Source of the DNA: CALMEC01 sp031366605
GTDB taxonomy: Bacteria > Actinomycetota > Thermoleophilia > Miltoncostaeales > Miltoncostaeaceae
Assembly: GCA_031366605.1 (NCBI GenBank)
Contig: JANLOO010000073.1
Span: 1-43,479 of the forward strand
DNA length: 43,479 bases
Direction: 5' to 3'
A model generated the notes under the pieces. It made no database searches and had not been told where the DNA came from. It saw nothing but the letters and a program-made list of their open reading frames with translations. Every line of letters starts with the position of its first letter. Position 1 is the first letter of the stretch. This document shows, piece by piece, positions 1 through 8,195 of this stretch. A program made the translations under genes and the position numbers.

Positions 1-126
1 TACCCGCACGCTCTCTCCCCCGAGCGGGATGCCTCCCGAGTCGAGCCAGGTCGCGTTGTCGGCCTCGGCGCCACCTGTGCGATCAGTCGCCAACAGACAC
101 CCCAGCCGGACACGCATAGTTTCTCA

Positions 127-444
127 GTGGGTGAGTTCGTCGACCTTGAGGATGGCCGACGCGTCGTACTTCATGAGGAACGCGGCTTCACGATTAGCGA
201 GTGGAGGTCCGTCGCTCACGAAGCCTCTCGCCGTCCCGCCGTACACGATACAACTGAGACACTGACGCAGAATGTTCTGATGGTCGTCCTTCCCGACGAT
301 GAGAACAGTACAGAGGCGCATCCATGGTCGTGGCTTGCTGACCTTGCCACCGCTCGTGGCTTGGATGTAAGGCAGGATGAGCTGAAGTCCCTGCCGTACA
401 TCGTTGTCTTTGCCGAGGAGGTGCTTCAGTGGCTAGTGGTCTGA
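127..444 (+). CDS. Small hypothetical protein (105 aa)
   Basis: This is an unrecognised soluble acidic protein. The chosen start is GTG; no convincing ribosome binding site precedes it. The N-terminus reads as a short two-strand motif (EFVDLEDGRRVVLHEERGF), followed by an acidic middle and a hydrophobic C-terminus. No membrane segment or signal peptide is visible. Its stop codon falls at the edge of a transposase fragment on the opposite strand (433-612), so the last residues may have been altered by that insertion or rearrangement. It is not clear that the protein is intact. It sits in an accessory-looking stretch with other short unknown genes. Confidence 0.5.
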   Translation: MGEFVDLEDGRRVVLHEERGFTISEWRSVAHEASRRPAVHDTTETLTQNVLMVVLPDDENSTEAHPWSWLADLATARGLDVRQDELKSLPYIVVFAEEVLQWLVV

Positions 445-612
445 TCTTAGGAGCGCGCCCTTGGCACCCGGATCGGTGAGCCCGTCGTACTCCTCGAGGA
501 TCGCCCGCTTGTAGTCGGCGCCGAAACGCCGACGCCGCGGCCGGGTCACATCATCGCTGCCCACCACCCCATCATGAACCGGGTCCAGCAGCATTGCCGT
601 GCTCATAGTCAT
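433..612 (-). pseudogene. Truncated IS3-type transposase OrfA (helix-turn-helix) fragment
   Basis: The minus-strand frame opens at ATG 612 and encodes a basic segment, RRRRFGADYKRAILEEYD, followed by PGAKGALLR. This is the typical N-terminal helix-turn-helix of IS3-family OrfA transposases, which in intact copies continues RREGLYSS and then a Trp-containing helix. Here the similarity stops abruptly at about position 450, and the frame ends four codons later in unrelated sequence (SDH, then TAG). The rest of OrfA and all of OrfB are absent. It is therefore a remnant of an insertion sequence. The family assignment rests on recalled motifs, not on a search. Confidence 0.6.
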
Positions 613-978
613 GGAAGGTCATCCCATCTCGCCCCGGCAGTGAAGAACAGACAAAGACGCTGTCTCACCTCATCCTGACAGCCAGGGGAGGACGATGAAC
701 ATCAGCACCTTGTCTGGGTGCAGGCGATCAGGCGGTGGTGGTGGAGCCTCGGTCATGGGGCTCGTCTCGCTCGTAAGCACTCGGTCGGATCTAACCGTAG
801 GCTTGGCAGCGGACGGAGTTCTGTTGCCGGCGCCAGCGACGGCACAGCTGTTCGAACCAAGCCAACGCCGGTCGCCGAACGGCTCAGGAGCCATGCCCGA
901 ACTCGCATCAGCGCGCCCCCTTGGCTAGCCGCGGTCTTTCCGACTGCCCTCCAACCGGGCAGGCGGTTCGGCGAGCGG
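613..978. other. 366-bp stretch without a recognisable gene
   Basis: This lies between the transposase fragment and the small membrane-protein gene. Short open frames exist on both strands, but none has recognisable motifs, a ribosome binding site or a coherent amino-acid composition. The part next to 613 may be the left flank of the lost insertion sequence; no terminal inverted repeat could be identified. Confidence 0.4.
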
Positions 979-1425
979 TCACATGGCTCCCGCTGGTGAT
1001 GCCGCTGTAAGGGCCGCGAGGAACCGTCGCCCACGGCGGCGTGTGAGTCCGCCTGACGCGGCGACCTGGACGGTTGTGGCGGTCGACTCGCCGGGCATGA
1101 CGTTCACGGTGAGCGTTTGGCTCTTGCCGCCGAAGACTAGGTACAGCACGGCCGGAATGATGAAGCAGAAGAACAACACGATGGCCAGCAGGAGACTGCG
1201 GCGACGCTTGTAGAGGAACGTCGCGGAACGGTCGGTGTGACCGGTCGGCATCCACGACGAACGCAGCGATGCGGTGCCCCTCGGAATCTCCGCGATCGCA
1301 AACGCGATGACCTCACTCGGTGAGCGCTGCACCGTGGCGGTGTCGGTCCCCGACTGAGCATCAAGAACGAAGTAGATGCACGCCCCGATCGCCCCGAGGA
1401 CCAGAAGTGTTACGAGAGTCCCCAT
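979..1425 (-). CDS. Small membrane protein with two hydrophobic segments (148 aa)
   Basis: The family is not recognised. The N-terminus (residues about 3-23, LVTLLVLGAIGACIYFVLDA) is a likely first membrane segment. A second lies near residues 77-98 (SLLLAIVLFFCFIIPAVLYLVF), after a short basic YKRRR stretch. The segment between them is polar, and the C-terminal tail contains Arg-rich LTRRRGRRF. A purine-rich site (AAGGGG) precedes the ATG by about 10 bases. It could be a small envelope protein; no function can be assigned. It appears intact and monocistronic. Confidence 0.6.
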   Translation of the reverse strand: MGTLVTLLVLGAIGACIYFVLDAQSGTDTATVQRSPSEVIAFAIAEIPRGTASLRSSWMPTGHTDRSATFLYKRRRSLLLAIVLFFCFIIPAVLYLVFGGKSQTLTVNVMPGESTATTVQVAASGGLTRRRGRRFLAALTAASPAGAM

Positions 1426-1520
1426 GTCGTCATCCCCTTCTTTGTGGGCAGCGTGGCGAGACAGTATCCGCCTCGCCGGTCGTAGTCGTGTTCCCTTACG
1501 GGAAGCCTGATCGCTTCCGG

Positions 1521-1841
1521 CTAGCGCGGTTCGGAGCTGTTGCGGATGTTGTCGAGCATCTCGTGCCTGACGATCCAGGGGATTCCCGTCGAATTCGGGT
1601 CGAACTGGCGAAGGTCGTGCTCTGCCTCAGCGAGTGCCGCGTCGAACAGCTCCGCCGTTGCTTCGGTGCTGTCGTAATTCGCAGTCCAGAGTCGGTCGGA
1701 GTTGTAGGGGCTGCCCCAACTCTCGACCTTGAGCGCCTCGGTGAGAAAGAACCATCGGGCCCCGGCCTTCTCGTAGTGATCCTGCTTAACGCGTCTTCCG
1801 GTTTGAGCGGGGATTGGCGATTCGGCCGGGAGCGCCGGCAT
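1521..1841 (-). CDS. Hypothetical protein (up to 106 aa)
   Basis: No family is recognised. The predicted protein is soluble, with aromatic-rich (ARWFFLTEAL, SPYNSDRLWTANYD) and acidic helical (TEATAELFDAALAEAEHDLRQF) segments that look like real protein rather than a shadow frame. The start is uncertain: ATG 1841 is the first available, but a shorter version beginning near the KQDHYEKAG segment is possible. It lies in the accessory stretch before pepA and is separated from its neighbours by non-coding DNA, so it may be a fragment of a larger lost gene. Confidence 0.45.
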   Translation of the reverse strand: MPALPAESPIPAQTGRRVKQDHYEKAGARWFFLTEALKVESWGSPYNSDRLWTANYDSTEATAELFDAALAEAEHDLRQFDPNSTGIPWIVRHEMLDNIRNSSEPR

Positions 1842-2100
1842 GCCTGGAGAGGGGCAACACCTCCGATGTTCTGCCGGGTCGGTTCGGCCAGCCAGTCCGC
1901 TGCATCCAGGGCCAGGGACGGGAGGGGCAAGGTGGACTCTTGAGAGCGGAACTGTTCGTTTTGCGGGGAGTTCCTGCCGTACCAGTGACGACGTGAACGG
2001 CTTGCATCCAATGGGGTGCGCCGCGCGAAGCCGCGAGCCGCCGCCTCAGCCGTGGTCGGTTCGAGGAGAAGTCCTTGCCGTGGCCCGTGGGTCGACAGCG

Positions 2101-2172
2101 GGTAGTGAGTACTCACTCTCCCCACTTAAACGGCTCTTCGCAGATGAGTGGGGAGAGTGACTACTCACTACC
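2101..2172. repeat. 26-bp near-perfect inverted repeat (long hairpin)
   Basis: The arms at 2101-2126 and 2147-2172 are reverse complements with a single mismatch by hand alignment, separated by a 20-nt loop. The arm sequence includes GGTAGTGAGTACTCACTC, and each arm has its own small palindrome around AGTGAGTACTCACT. It could fold into a 26-bp hairpin. There is no T-run, so a simple terminator is unlikely. An element end is a more probable explanation. Confidence 0.75.
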
Positions 2173-2457
2173 GATGGCCCCGAGTCACGGTGAACGAAAC
2201 GGCTCCTCGAACCGGGCAGGACCGGGCGATGCCCCCGCTCAGTCGAGTCACCTCGTTCGATGAAAGCGTGAAGCGGGACCTGGTCCGGAACCCCCTGCAA
2301 GGGAGGCTCGCGCGACGAGCACCATCTCGATCGATACCGACACTCGACAGGGGCACGAGACCAGCACGTCCTGCGCATCGGACTGGTCGATTCGGGCCAG
2401 CCCGCAACCAGGGCGTCCGTAGCGGAATCGCTCCTCCCCACTCATCTGCGAAGGGCC
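2134..2457. repeat. Inverted-repeat pair bounding a ~280-bp gene-free segment
   Basis: CTTCGCAGATGAGTGGGGAG (about 2136-2155) recurs as its exact reverse complement at about 2434-2453, and the flanking bases (TTAAAC/TTTAAG-like) are also related. The arrangement looks like terminal inverted repeats around a short internal sequence in which no coding motif is visible. This may be a degenerate insertion element or a miniature derivative. It overlaps the right arm of the 2101-2172 hairpin. Confidence 0.55.
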
Positions 2458-2514
2458 ACTTAAACCGGAAGACCCCGTTTAGGCCCATGCTGCGTGGGCC
2501 CGAGCGAGACCCGT

Positions 2515-3978
2515 CTATTTCTGGGCAGCCAAACCTTCCGCAAGGGTGGCGACGAGACGGAGGCCGTAGCCGGTGCACGCGCCGTTGGACATTGCGGAGC
2601 CGGCGATGTCGATGTGGCAGAAGGGGAGGCCCTCGGTGAACTCGCGCAGGAACATCGCGGCGTAGACCGCGCCTGCCTGGCGTTTCTTGGCGGCGTTTGC
2701 GAGGTCGGCGACGCTGCTCGCGATCAGCGGGCGGTAGCCCTCGTGCAGCGGCATCGGCCATGCCAGGTCGCCCGAGGCCTCGGCGGCGGCGCGCACCTGC
2801 TCGGTCCACTCGGCATCCGAGCCGAACAGGCCCGCGTAGACCTCGCCGAGCGCGACGACCATCGCACCGGTCAGCGTCGAGAACTCGACCAGGTGGGTGG
2901 CGCCGTTGCGGGCGGCGTATGTCAGCCCGTCCGCCAAGATCAGACGGCCTTCGGCGTCGGTGTTGATGACCTCGATGGTCTTGCCGTTCATGGCGGTTAC
3001 GACATCGCCCGGCTTGATCGCGCGACCGTCGGGCATGTTCTCGGCCGACGGGATCACGGCGAGCACCTCGATGAGCAGACCCAGCTTGGCGATGGCGGCG
3101 ATGCTCTCGATCGCGATCGCGCCGCCGGTCATGTCCATCTTCATATCCTCCATGCCGCCCGAGGGCTTGATGGAGATGCCACCGGTGTCGAACGTGACGG
3201 CCTTGCCGACGAGCCCCAGCACCTGACCCTTGCGGGCCTTGGGGGGCGACCAGCGCATGACGATCATGCACGGCGGCTCCTGTGAGCCTTGGCCCACGCA
3301 CAGCAGCGCACCGGTCTTGAGGCGCTCCAGCTCGCGGACGCCCAGCACCTTGCACGTCAGTCCGGGGATGGTCGCCGCCAGGGCCTTGGCGTAGTCGGCG
3401 AGGCCAGTCGGCGTCAGGTGGTTGGCCGGCGTGTTGGACAGGTCGCGGACTGCGGCCGTGTGGGCCATGACCGTGGCGGTCCGTGCGAGTTGCCTGGCGC
3501 TCAGCCCTGCGCCGGTCACGACCAGGTCGCTGATGCGAGATCCGCCGTTGCCGTCCTTGCCGCTCTTGAAGCGGTCGAACCGGTAGTCGCCGCGCCAGAT
3601 GCCCTCGACGAGCGCCGTGGCGTGATCCGACGACACACCGTCAGGCAACGCCACCGCGACACGCGTCGCCCGCGCTTTGTGCGCGGCCTTTGCGAATGTG
3701 CGACCCGCCTGCTCCCAGTGATACCGATCGGCACCGTCGCCAATGCCGATGACGGCGACCCGCTGGACCACGGTGCCCGACGTGTGGAACACGGTGACCT
3801 CGCCCGCCTTGCCGCGGACCTCGCCGTCCTTGATCGCCGCCGAGATCGCGCCGCCGACCGAGGCGTCAGCCGCTGCGAGCGCCCCGGAGGGCGGGCCTGG
3901 GGGCGAGCCGACGGTCACGAGCAGCAGTTGGCTGCGTGTGCGGAGCGGGTCGGACGATGCTTTGAGTGTGCATTTCAT
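2515..3978 (-). CDS. pepA: Leucyl aminopeptidase, M17 family
   Basis: This is a cytosolic zinc/manganese-dependent exopeptidase that removes N-terminal residues from peptides and has a role in protein turnover. The C-terminal catalytic half contains the family signature NTDAEGRL at residues 339-346. Metal ligands expected from the family are visible: Lys259 and Asp264 (GKAVTFDTGG), Asp282 (MKMDMTGG), and Asp341 and Glu343 in the signature. With the start at ATG 3978 (MKCTLKASSD) the protein is 487 aa, normal for the family. An upstream in-frame start would overlap the divergent B12-protein gene and adds a low-complexity leader, so it was rejected. The gene is monocistronic and divergent from the mutase/hydratase block. 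Confidence 0.95.
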   Translation of the reverse strand: MKCTLKASSDPLRTRSQLLLVTVGSPPGPPSGALAAADASVGGAISAAIKDGEVRGKAGEVTVFHTSGTVVQRVAVIGIGDGADRYHWEQAGRTFAKAAHKARATRVAVALPDGVSSDHATALVEGIWRGDYRFDRFKSGKDGNGGSRISDLVVTGAGLSARQLARTATVMAHTAAVRDLSNTPANHLTPTGLADYAKALAATIPGLTCKVLGVRELERLKTGALLCVGQGSQEPPCMIVMRWSPPKARKGQVLGLVGKAVTFDTGGISIKPSGGMEDMKMDMTGGAIAIESIAAIAKLGLLIEVLAVIPSAENMPDGRAIKPGDVVTAMNGKTIEVINTDAEGRLILADGLTYAARNGATHLVEFSTLTGAMVVALGEVYAGLFGSDAEWTEQVRAAAEASGDLAWPMPLHEGYRPLIASSVADLANAAKKRQAGAVYAAMFLREFTEGLPFCHIDIAGSAMSNGACTGYGLRLVATLAEGLAAQK

Positions 3979-4064
3979 ATGGGGGTCACCGGGTCGGGGA
4001 GGGAATCCCGCAAGCATAGGTGAGCGGTCGATTCCACTGAAATCCTCGACTCTGGCGTCGGGTC

Positions 4065-4070
4065 TATACT
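4065..4070 (+). promoter_or_regulatory. Candidate -10 box (TATACT)
   Basis: TATACT lies 27 bases upstream of the GTG start of the B12-binding protein gene, in the divergent gap with pepA. No good -35 hexamer is seen at the normal spacing, so the call rests on the -10 alone. Confidence 0.4.
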
Positions 4071-4097
4071 CGTCTGAACCCAGCCACCGGAGGCGCA

Positions 4098-4502
4098 GTG
4101 GACCGACCGATCCGAGTCGTGATTGCCAAACCAGGCCTCGACGGTCATGACCGCGGGGCAAAGATCATCGCGCGCAGCCTGCGTGACGCGGGTATGGAGG
4201 TCATCTACACGGGGCTGCATCAGACCCCCGAGCAGATCGCTGCCACGGTCGTGCAGGAAGACGCCGATGCCGTGGGGCTCTCGATCCTGTCGGGCGCGCA
4301 CATGACGCTGGTGCCGCGCGTCATCGACCTGCTCAAGGCCGAGGGTGCTGCAGGCGTGATGGTGATCGTCGGCGGGACGATTCCGAAGGACGACATCGTC
4401 GAGCTGCGTGCGTTGGGGGTGGCGGCGGTCTACACGCCGGGCGCTCCCGTGCAGCAGATGGTGGACTTCTTGAACGGCGCGTTCGTGGCGAAGGCCTCCT
4501 GA
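4098..4502 (+). CDS. Cobalamin-binding small subunit (methylmalonyl-CoA mutase C-terminal domain)
   Basis: This is a stand-alone B12-binding domain of 134 aa. It carries the adenosylcobalamin-binding signature DxHxxG (GLDGHDRGAKI, residues about 13-23), followed by the family SxLxxxH-like (SILSGAH) and GGT (VIVGGTI) motifs. Such proteins pair with a separate catalytic large subunit to rearrange acyl-CoAs such as methylmalonyl/succinyl-CoA or isobutyryl/butyryl-CoA. No large subunit lies in this window, so the substrate is open. GTG 4098 is preceded by GGAGG at good spacing. The stop overlaps the ATG of the enoyl-CoA hydratase gene (TGATG), indicating translational coupling and a shared acyl-CoA pathway. 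Confidence 0.9.
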   Translation: MDRPIRVVIAKPGLDGHDRGAKIIARSLRDAGMEVIYTGLHQTPEQIAATVVQEDADAVGLSILSGAHMTLVPRVIDLLKAEGAAGVMVIVGGTIPKDDIVELRALGVAAVYTPGAPVQQMVDFLNGAFVAKAS

Positions 4503-5275
4503 TGCCGGTCACCTTGGAGCTGCGCGGTCCGGTCGCGGTGCTGACGCTGGAGAACCCCGGCAAGCTCAACGCGTTGTCGATCGAGATCCTGGATGAGCTC
4601 GACGGGCACCTTGACGCGGTCGAATCGGACGACGCCGTCCGGGTCGTTGTGATCACGGGGGCAGGTGAGAAGGCCTTCGCGGCTGGAGCCGATATCGGGC
4701 ACATGCGCGAGGCAACGGTCCAGCAGGCGCGTGATTATGCCGAGCGCGGGCATGAGCTGTTCGCGCGTATTGAGGCGTTTGGCAAGCCGGTCATCGCCGC
4801 GATCAACGGATTCGCCCTCGGAGGGGGGTGTGAATTGGTACTGGCCTGTGACATCCGGCTCGCGTCGGACAACGCGCGACTGGGCCAGCCAGAGGTCAAC
4901 CTGGGCATCTTCCCCGGATGGGGCGGGACGCAGCGTCTGCCGCGGCTGACCTCGCCGGGGTTTGCGAAGGAGCTGATCTTCACCGGCCGCCACGTGACCG
5001 CCGACGAGGCGAAGGCCGCCGGCTTGGTCAACCACGTGTACCCGCTGGCCGAGCTCCTCGACCGCGCGGTTGCGATGGGTGAGGAGATCGCCAAGAAGTC
5101 ACCGCTCGCCGTGTCGGTCGCCAAGGGCCTGGTCAACCAGGCGATGGAAGGCGGCTACCGGGAGGCCTTGGCCCAGGAACTCGCCGCCTTCGGTGATGCA
5201 TTCGCCAGCGAGGATCAACGCGAAGGCATGGCCGCGTTCTTCGAGAAACGGGAGCCCCGCTTCACGGGTCGCTGA
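4502..5275 (+). CDS. Enoyl-CoA hydratase (crotonase family)
   Basis: A 257-aa crotonase-fold enzyme, probably hydrating trans-2-enoyl-CoA in fatty-acid or amino-acid degradation. The oxyanion-hole segments are intact: AFAAGADI and NGFALGGGCEL. Both family catalytic glutamates appear to be present, one in GGCEL and one in QPEVNLGIFPGWGGTQRL. Length and motifs match short-chain enoyl-CoA hydratases (EchA/PaaF type). It is the second gene of an apparent operon, overlapping the B12-binding subunit gene by one base. EtfB/EtfA downstream supply the electron acceptor for acyl-CoA dehydrogenases, which fits beta-oxidation. The exact substrate cannot be read from sequence. Confidence 0.92.
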   Translation: MPVTLELRGPVAVLTLENPGKLNALSIEILDELDGHLDAVESDDAVRVVVITGAGEKAFAAGADIGHMREATVQQARDYAERGHELFARIEAFGKPVIAAINGFALGGGCELVLACDIRLASDNARLGQPEVNLGIFPGWGGTQRLPRLTSPGFAKELIFTGRHVTADEAKAAGLVNHVYPLAELLDRAVAMGEEIAKKSPLAVSVAKGLVNQAMEGGYREALAQELAAFGDAFASEDQREGMAAFFEKREPRFTGR

Positions 5276-5495
5276 CGGCGCGCTGATCGTCCTCTCGCCT
5301 TCGAACCCCGTTTCATCGGCGGACGAACGCATGCCCAGCCGAGCGGCCGGACAATTGGCCGCCAGAGTCACGGTCACTTGCCCGTGATCCTCGCAGGGGG
5401 TTCGTGGTAGGTTTCCCGCGCTCGTGGCCGGATTCGGTCGCGTGCGCATGCCCTCGGTGCCACTGGGCGCCGCCGATCAAGGAGCGCGCGAGCAC

Positions 5496-6278
5496 GTGAA
5501 GATCGCCGTCTGCGTCAAAGAAGTCCCCGACAGCACCGCCGAGAAGAAGATCGATCCATCGACGCTTCGCCTCAGCCGTGACGTGGGTGACCGAATGCTC
5601 AACGCATTCGACCTCAACGCCATCGAACAAGCGCTGCGCCTCAAGGAGGCCGCCGGAGAGGGCGAAGTCGTCTTGGTTTCGATGGGCCCGAGCCGTGCGC
5701 TCGAGTCGATCCGCAAGGGCCTCGCCATGGGTGCCGACCGTGCCGTGCTCGTCTCGGATGAGGCCGCCGCGGGTTCGGACCTGGTCGCCACCAGCTATGT
5801 GTTGGCCAAGGCGCTGGAGCGCGAGGCGCCGGACCTCGTCCTGTTCGGCCAGCAGGCGTCGGACGGCGATGGCGCCGTCATGTGGGCCGCGGTTGCCGAG
5901 CGTCTGCGGATGCCGGTCATCTCGCAGATCTCGGAGCTGGAGGTTACGGGCGGCACGGTGACCGCCAAGCGCCAGACCGAGTTCGGCTACGACAGGATCA
6001 GCACGTCGCTGCCGGCGGTGCTCGCCGTCTCCGACGCGCTCAACGAACCGCGCTACCCGTCACTCAAGGGCATCATGGGCGCCAAGAAGAAGCAGCAGGA
6101 CGTCCTGTCGCTGGCTGACGCCGGTGTCGAGGCCGACCGCGCAGGCCAGGCCGGTTCGCGCACCACCGTCACGGCCCTTGCCGCCCCCCCGTCGCGTGGC
6201 GACAACCAGAAGATCGAAGACGACGGCTCCGGCGCGCAGAAGATCATGGACTTTCTCTTGGAAAGGAAGCTGGTATGA
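5496..6278 (+). CDS. etfB: Electron transfer flavoprotein subunit beta
   Basis: The beta subunit of the soluble FAD/AMP-containing electron transfer flavoprotein, which takes electrons from acyl-CoA dehydrogenases. The N-terminus KIAVCVKEVPDS, the internal VSMGP, LFGQQASDGDGA and the conserved FGYDRIST...LPAVLAVSDALNEPRYPSL region are all typical. The start is GTG 5496, preceded by AAGGAG at 11 bases; it gives 260 aa, the usual length. A longer upstream frame adds an unrelated leader and was rejected. The stop overlaps the etfA ATG (ATGA), so the two subunits are translationally coupled. Confidence 0.95.
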   Translation: MKIAVCVKEVPDSTAEKKIDPSTLRLSRDVGDRMLNAFDLNAIEQALRLKEAAGEGEVVLVSMGPSRALESIRKGLAMGADRAVLVSDEAAAGSDLVATSYVLAKALEREAPDLVLFGQQASDGDGAVMWAAVAERLRMPVISQISELEVTGGTVTAKRQTEFGYDRISTSLPAVLAVSDALNEPRYPSLKGIMGAKKKQQDVLSLADAGVEADRAGQAGSRTTVTALAAPPSRGDNQKIEDDGSGAQKIMDFLLERKLV

Positions 6279-7234
6279 GCACTCTCGTCTTTCTCGAGCA
6301 CCACGGCTCGGGCATCCAGAAAGGGTCGCTCGGCGTCCTCTCCAAGGCTGCGTCCCTGGACCCCGACGTCGCGGCGGTGCTGATCGGCTCAGATGTCGCG
6401 GGCCTCGCCGCCGAGGCGGCCAAGTACGGCGCGGCCAGCGTCTACATCGCCGAAGACGCGTCGCTGACCGCACCGCTTCCGCAGCCGCGCGTGGACGTCA
6501 TCGCGAACCTCGTGCGCGACAAGGGTTTCGGCACCGTGTTGTTCGGCGCATCGGTCCTCGCGGCCGACGTCGCGGGTGGGCTCTCCGCCCGCCTGGACGC
6601 CGGACTCAACTGGGACCTGATCGACATCGCCATCGATGGCGGCGAAGTGACAGGCACACGTGCTGCGCTCGCCGACTCGGTCTACGTGGACGCCGGCTGG
6701 ACCGCCGAGCCACGCATCGGTCTGTTCCGTTCGGGGTCGTTCGACCCGGTTGAGACCGCGGGCTCGGGGGCCGTCGAGAACATCGCCGTCTCGCTCGAGG
6801 ACTTCTCGTCCAAGGCGGTCATGGTCGACCAGGCGCATGAGGTACAGACCGGACCGTCCATCGAGGAGGCCGACATCCTGGTCGCCGGTGGTCGTGGTCT
6901 TGGCGCACCGGAAGGCTTTGGGATCCTCGAAGAGCTGGCTGCCGCGCTGGGCGGCGCCGTCGCCTCGACCCGCGCGGTCGTCGACTCCGGTTGGTACCCC
7001 TACGCCACGCAGGTCGGCCAGACCGGCAAGAGCGTGTCGCCCAAGCTCTACATCGGTTGTGGCATCAGCGGCGCCATCCAGCACAAGGTCGGCATGCAGT
7101 CCTCACAGACGATCGTGTCGATCAACAAGGACGGCGGCGCCCCCATCTTCGACTTCAGCGACTTCGGCATCGTCGGCGACCTGCACTCGATCGTGCCCCA
7201 GCTCACGGCCCTGGTGAAGGAACGCAAGGCCTAA
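6275..7234 (+). CDS. etfA: Electron transfer flavoprotein subunit alpha
   Basis: The FAD-binding alpha subunit, 319 aa. The C-terminal domain shows the family signature: GAVASTRAVVDSGWYPYATQ, then VGQTGKSVSPKLYIGCGISG and AIQHKVGMQ, then IVSINKDGGAPIFDFSDFGIVGD-type sequence. These residues bind FAD and make the subunit interface. The N-terminal half is a more variable Rossmann-like domain. The start ATG 6275 overlaps the etfB stop. It ends just before a strong stem-loop (7245-7267) that should terminate the operon. It probably feeds a membrane ETF:quinone oxidoreductase encoded elsewhere. Confidence 0.95.
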   Translation: MSTLVFLEHHGSGIQKGSLGVLSKAASLDPDVAAVLIGSDVAGLAAEAAKYGAASVYIAEDASLTAPLPQPRVDVIANLVRDKGFGTVLFGASVLAADVAGGLSARLDAGLNWDLIDIAIDGGEVTGTRAALADSVYVDAGWTAEPRIGLFRSGSFDPVETAGSGAVENIAVSLEDFSSKAVMVDQAHEVQTGPSIEEADILVAGGRGLGAPEGFGILEELAAALGGAVASTRAVVDSGWYPYATQVGQTGKSVSPKLYIGCGISGAIQHKVGMQSSQTIVSINKDGGAPIFDFSDFGIVGDLHSIVPQLTALVKERKA

Positions 7235-7244
7235 CTGGCAGTAG

Positions 7245-7267
7245 AACGGCGCCGCCTGGGCGTCGTT
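7245..7267 (+). terminator. Stem-loop terminator after etfA
   Basis: A 9-bp stem (AACGGCGCC with GGGCGTCGTT, one G-T pair) with a 4-nt GCCT loop is followed by a short T-run (TTTC). It lies 10 bases after the etfA stop. Confidence 0.7.
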
Positions 7268-7299
7268 TCACGATGTGAACCGTGTCCGACACCAAATGT

Positions 7300-7332
7300 C
7301 CCGGGATCCTTCGCTGCGAAAGGGATCCCGGG
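7300..7332. terminator. Perfect 10-bp palindromic hairpin between convergent genes
   Basis: CCCGGGATCC (7300-7309) pairs with GGATCCCGGG (7323-7332). The inner TTCGC/GCGAA can extend the stem. It lies in the gap between etfA and the convergent GNAT gene and can act on both strands. It is directly preceded by a GTGTCCGACACC palindrome (7283-7294). Confidence 0.65.
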
Positions 7333-7369
7333 GTGTAGGGAAGGGTCATTCCCCGGCCGTTGGCGGCGG

Positions 7370-8185
7370 TCAGGTTGACCGGTCGACGCGTTCGATTTGG
7401 ACGATGCGCTCGGTCTCTGCGAAGCCGGCGGTTGCGTAGATTCCCATCGCGACGTCATCGACATCGGCCACGATGACGAGGGTCTCGGCCCCCATGGCTG
7501 CGAATCCCTCCTCGGCCACATGGCGAAGCAGCTGGGTCGCGAGCCCTCGGCGGCGAAACTGCGGGCGGGTCTCGACGGATTGGAAGCGGCCAATGCCGTC
7601 GCGAACGAACAGACCCATTGAGGCAACGAGCTGTTCATCGACGAATGCGCCAAACCACCGTCCCCACCCGGCGTCGACCATCGTCTGGCAGTGCCGGCTT
7701 GAGTCGTGCAGGTACGCGCGGTAGCCAGGCCCTTCCTGCTCGTCCAGCGGGAGAGCGAGGTTTCGCGCGACGCCCAGGTCGATCCACTGGGCCCAGTCGT
7801 CATCGCCCCGAAGATCGCGGATCTCGCAGGGCGACTGCGGCCGGGTCGGTGGAGCCAGCCGGGTGGCGGTCATCGTCGCCAGTTCGTACCGCTTGAATCC
7901 CGCATCCACGAACGCACCCGTCGCCCCTTCCTGCCCGTGGAGTGCATCCCATGTGAACGCCAGGTGCGTCACCTCTGGCGGTGTGCCGATCTCGTCGGCG
8001 AAGACTTGGCGCCACCCGGCCGGGTCCTCCGCCGTGGGAGGACCCGGGAACACCAGGCAATTGCCCCGTCGGAACGTCGGATTGTCGGGCGTTCGCACCA
8101 CGATGTGGGTGCCGCGGTCGATCACCTCGCCCGCAAACGCGCGCAGCATCAGGTCGGTCTGAATCTGTAGTGACCGCACGTGCAT
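7370..8185 (-). CDS. GNAT-family N-acetyltransferase (271 aa)
   Basis: The C-terminal half (residues about 120-260) is a GNAT domain. The acetyl-CoA pyrophosphate-binding motif A is visible as RRRGLATQLLRHV, preceded by an SVETRPQF strand. A motif-B-like GIYATAGFAETERI follows near the C-terminus. The N-terminal ~110 residues are a second, divergent GNAT-like or capping domain (VFPGPP, GWRQVFADE, VTHLAFTWD). The acceptor substrate is unknown. ATG 8185 is preferred over the TTG one codon upstream. The gene is divergent from the two-component pair, with only 50 bp between starts, so the operator in that gap may affect it. Confidence 0.85.
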   Translation of the reverse strand: MHVRSLQIQTDLMLRAFAGEVIDRGTHIVVRTPDNPTFRRGNCLVFPGPPTAEDPAGWRQVFADEIGTPPEVTHLAFTWDALHGQEGATGAFVDAGFKRYELATMTATRLAPPTRPQSPCEIRDLRGDDDWAQWIDLGVARNLALPLDEQEGPGYRAYLHDSSRHCQTMVDAGWGRWFGAFVDEQLVASMGLFVRDGIGRFQSVETRPQFRRRGLATQLLRHVAEEGFAAMGAETLVIVADVDDVAMGIYATAGFAETERIVQIERVDRST

Positions 8186-8195
8186 CAACTGATTG

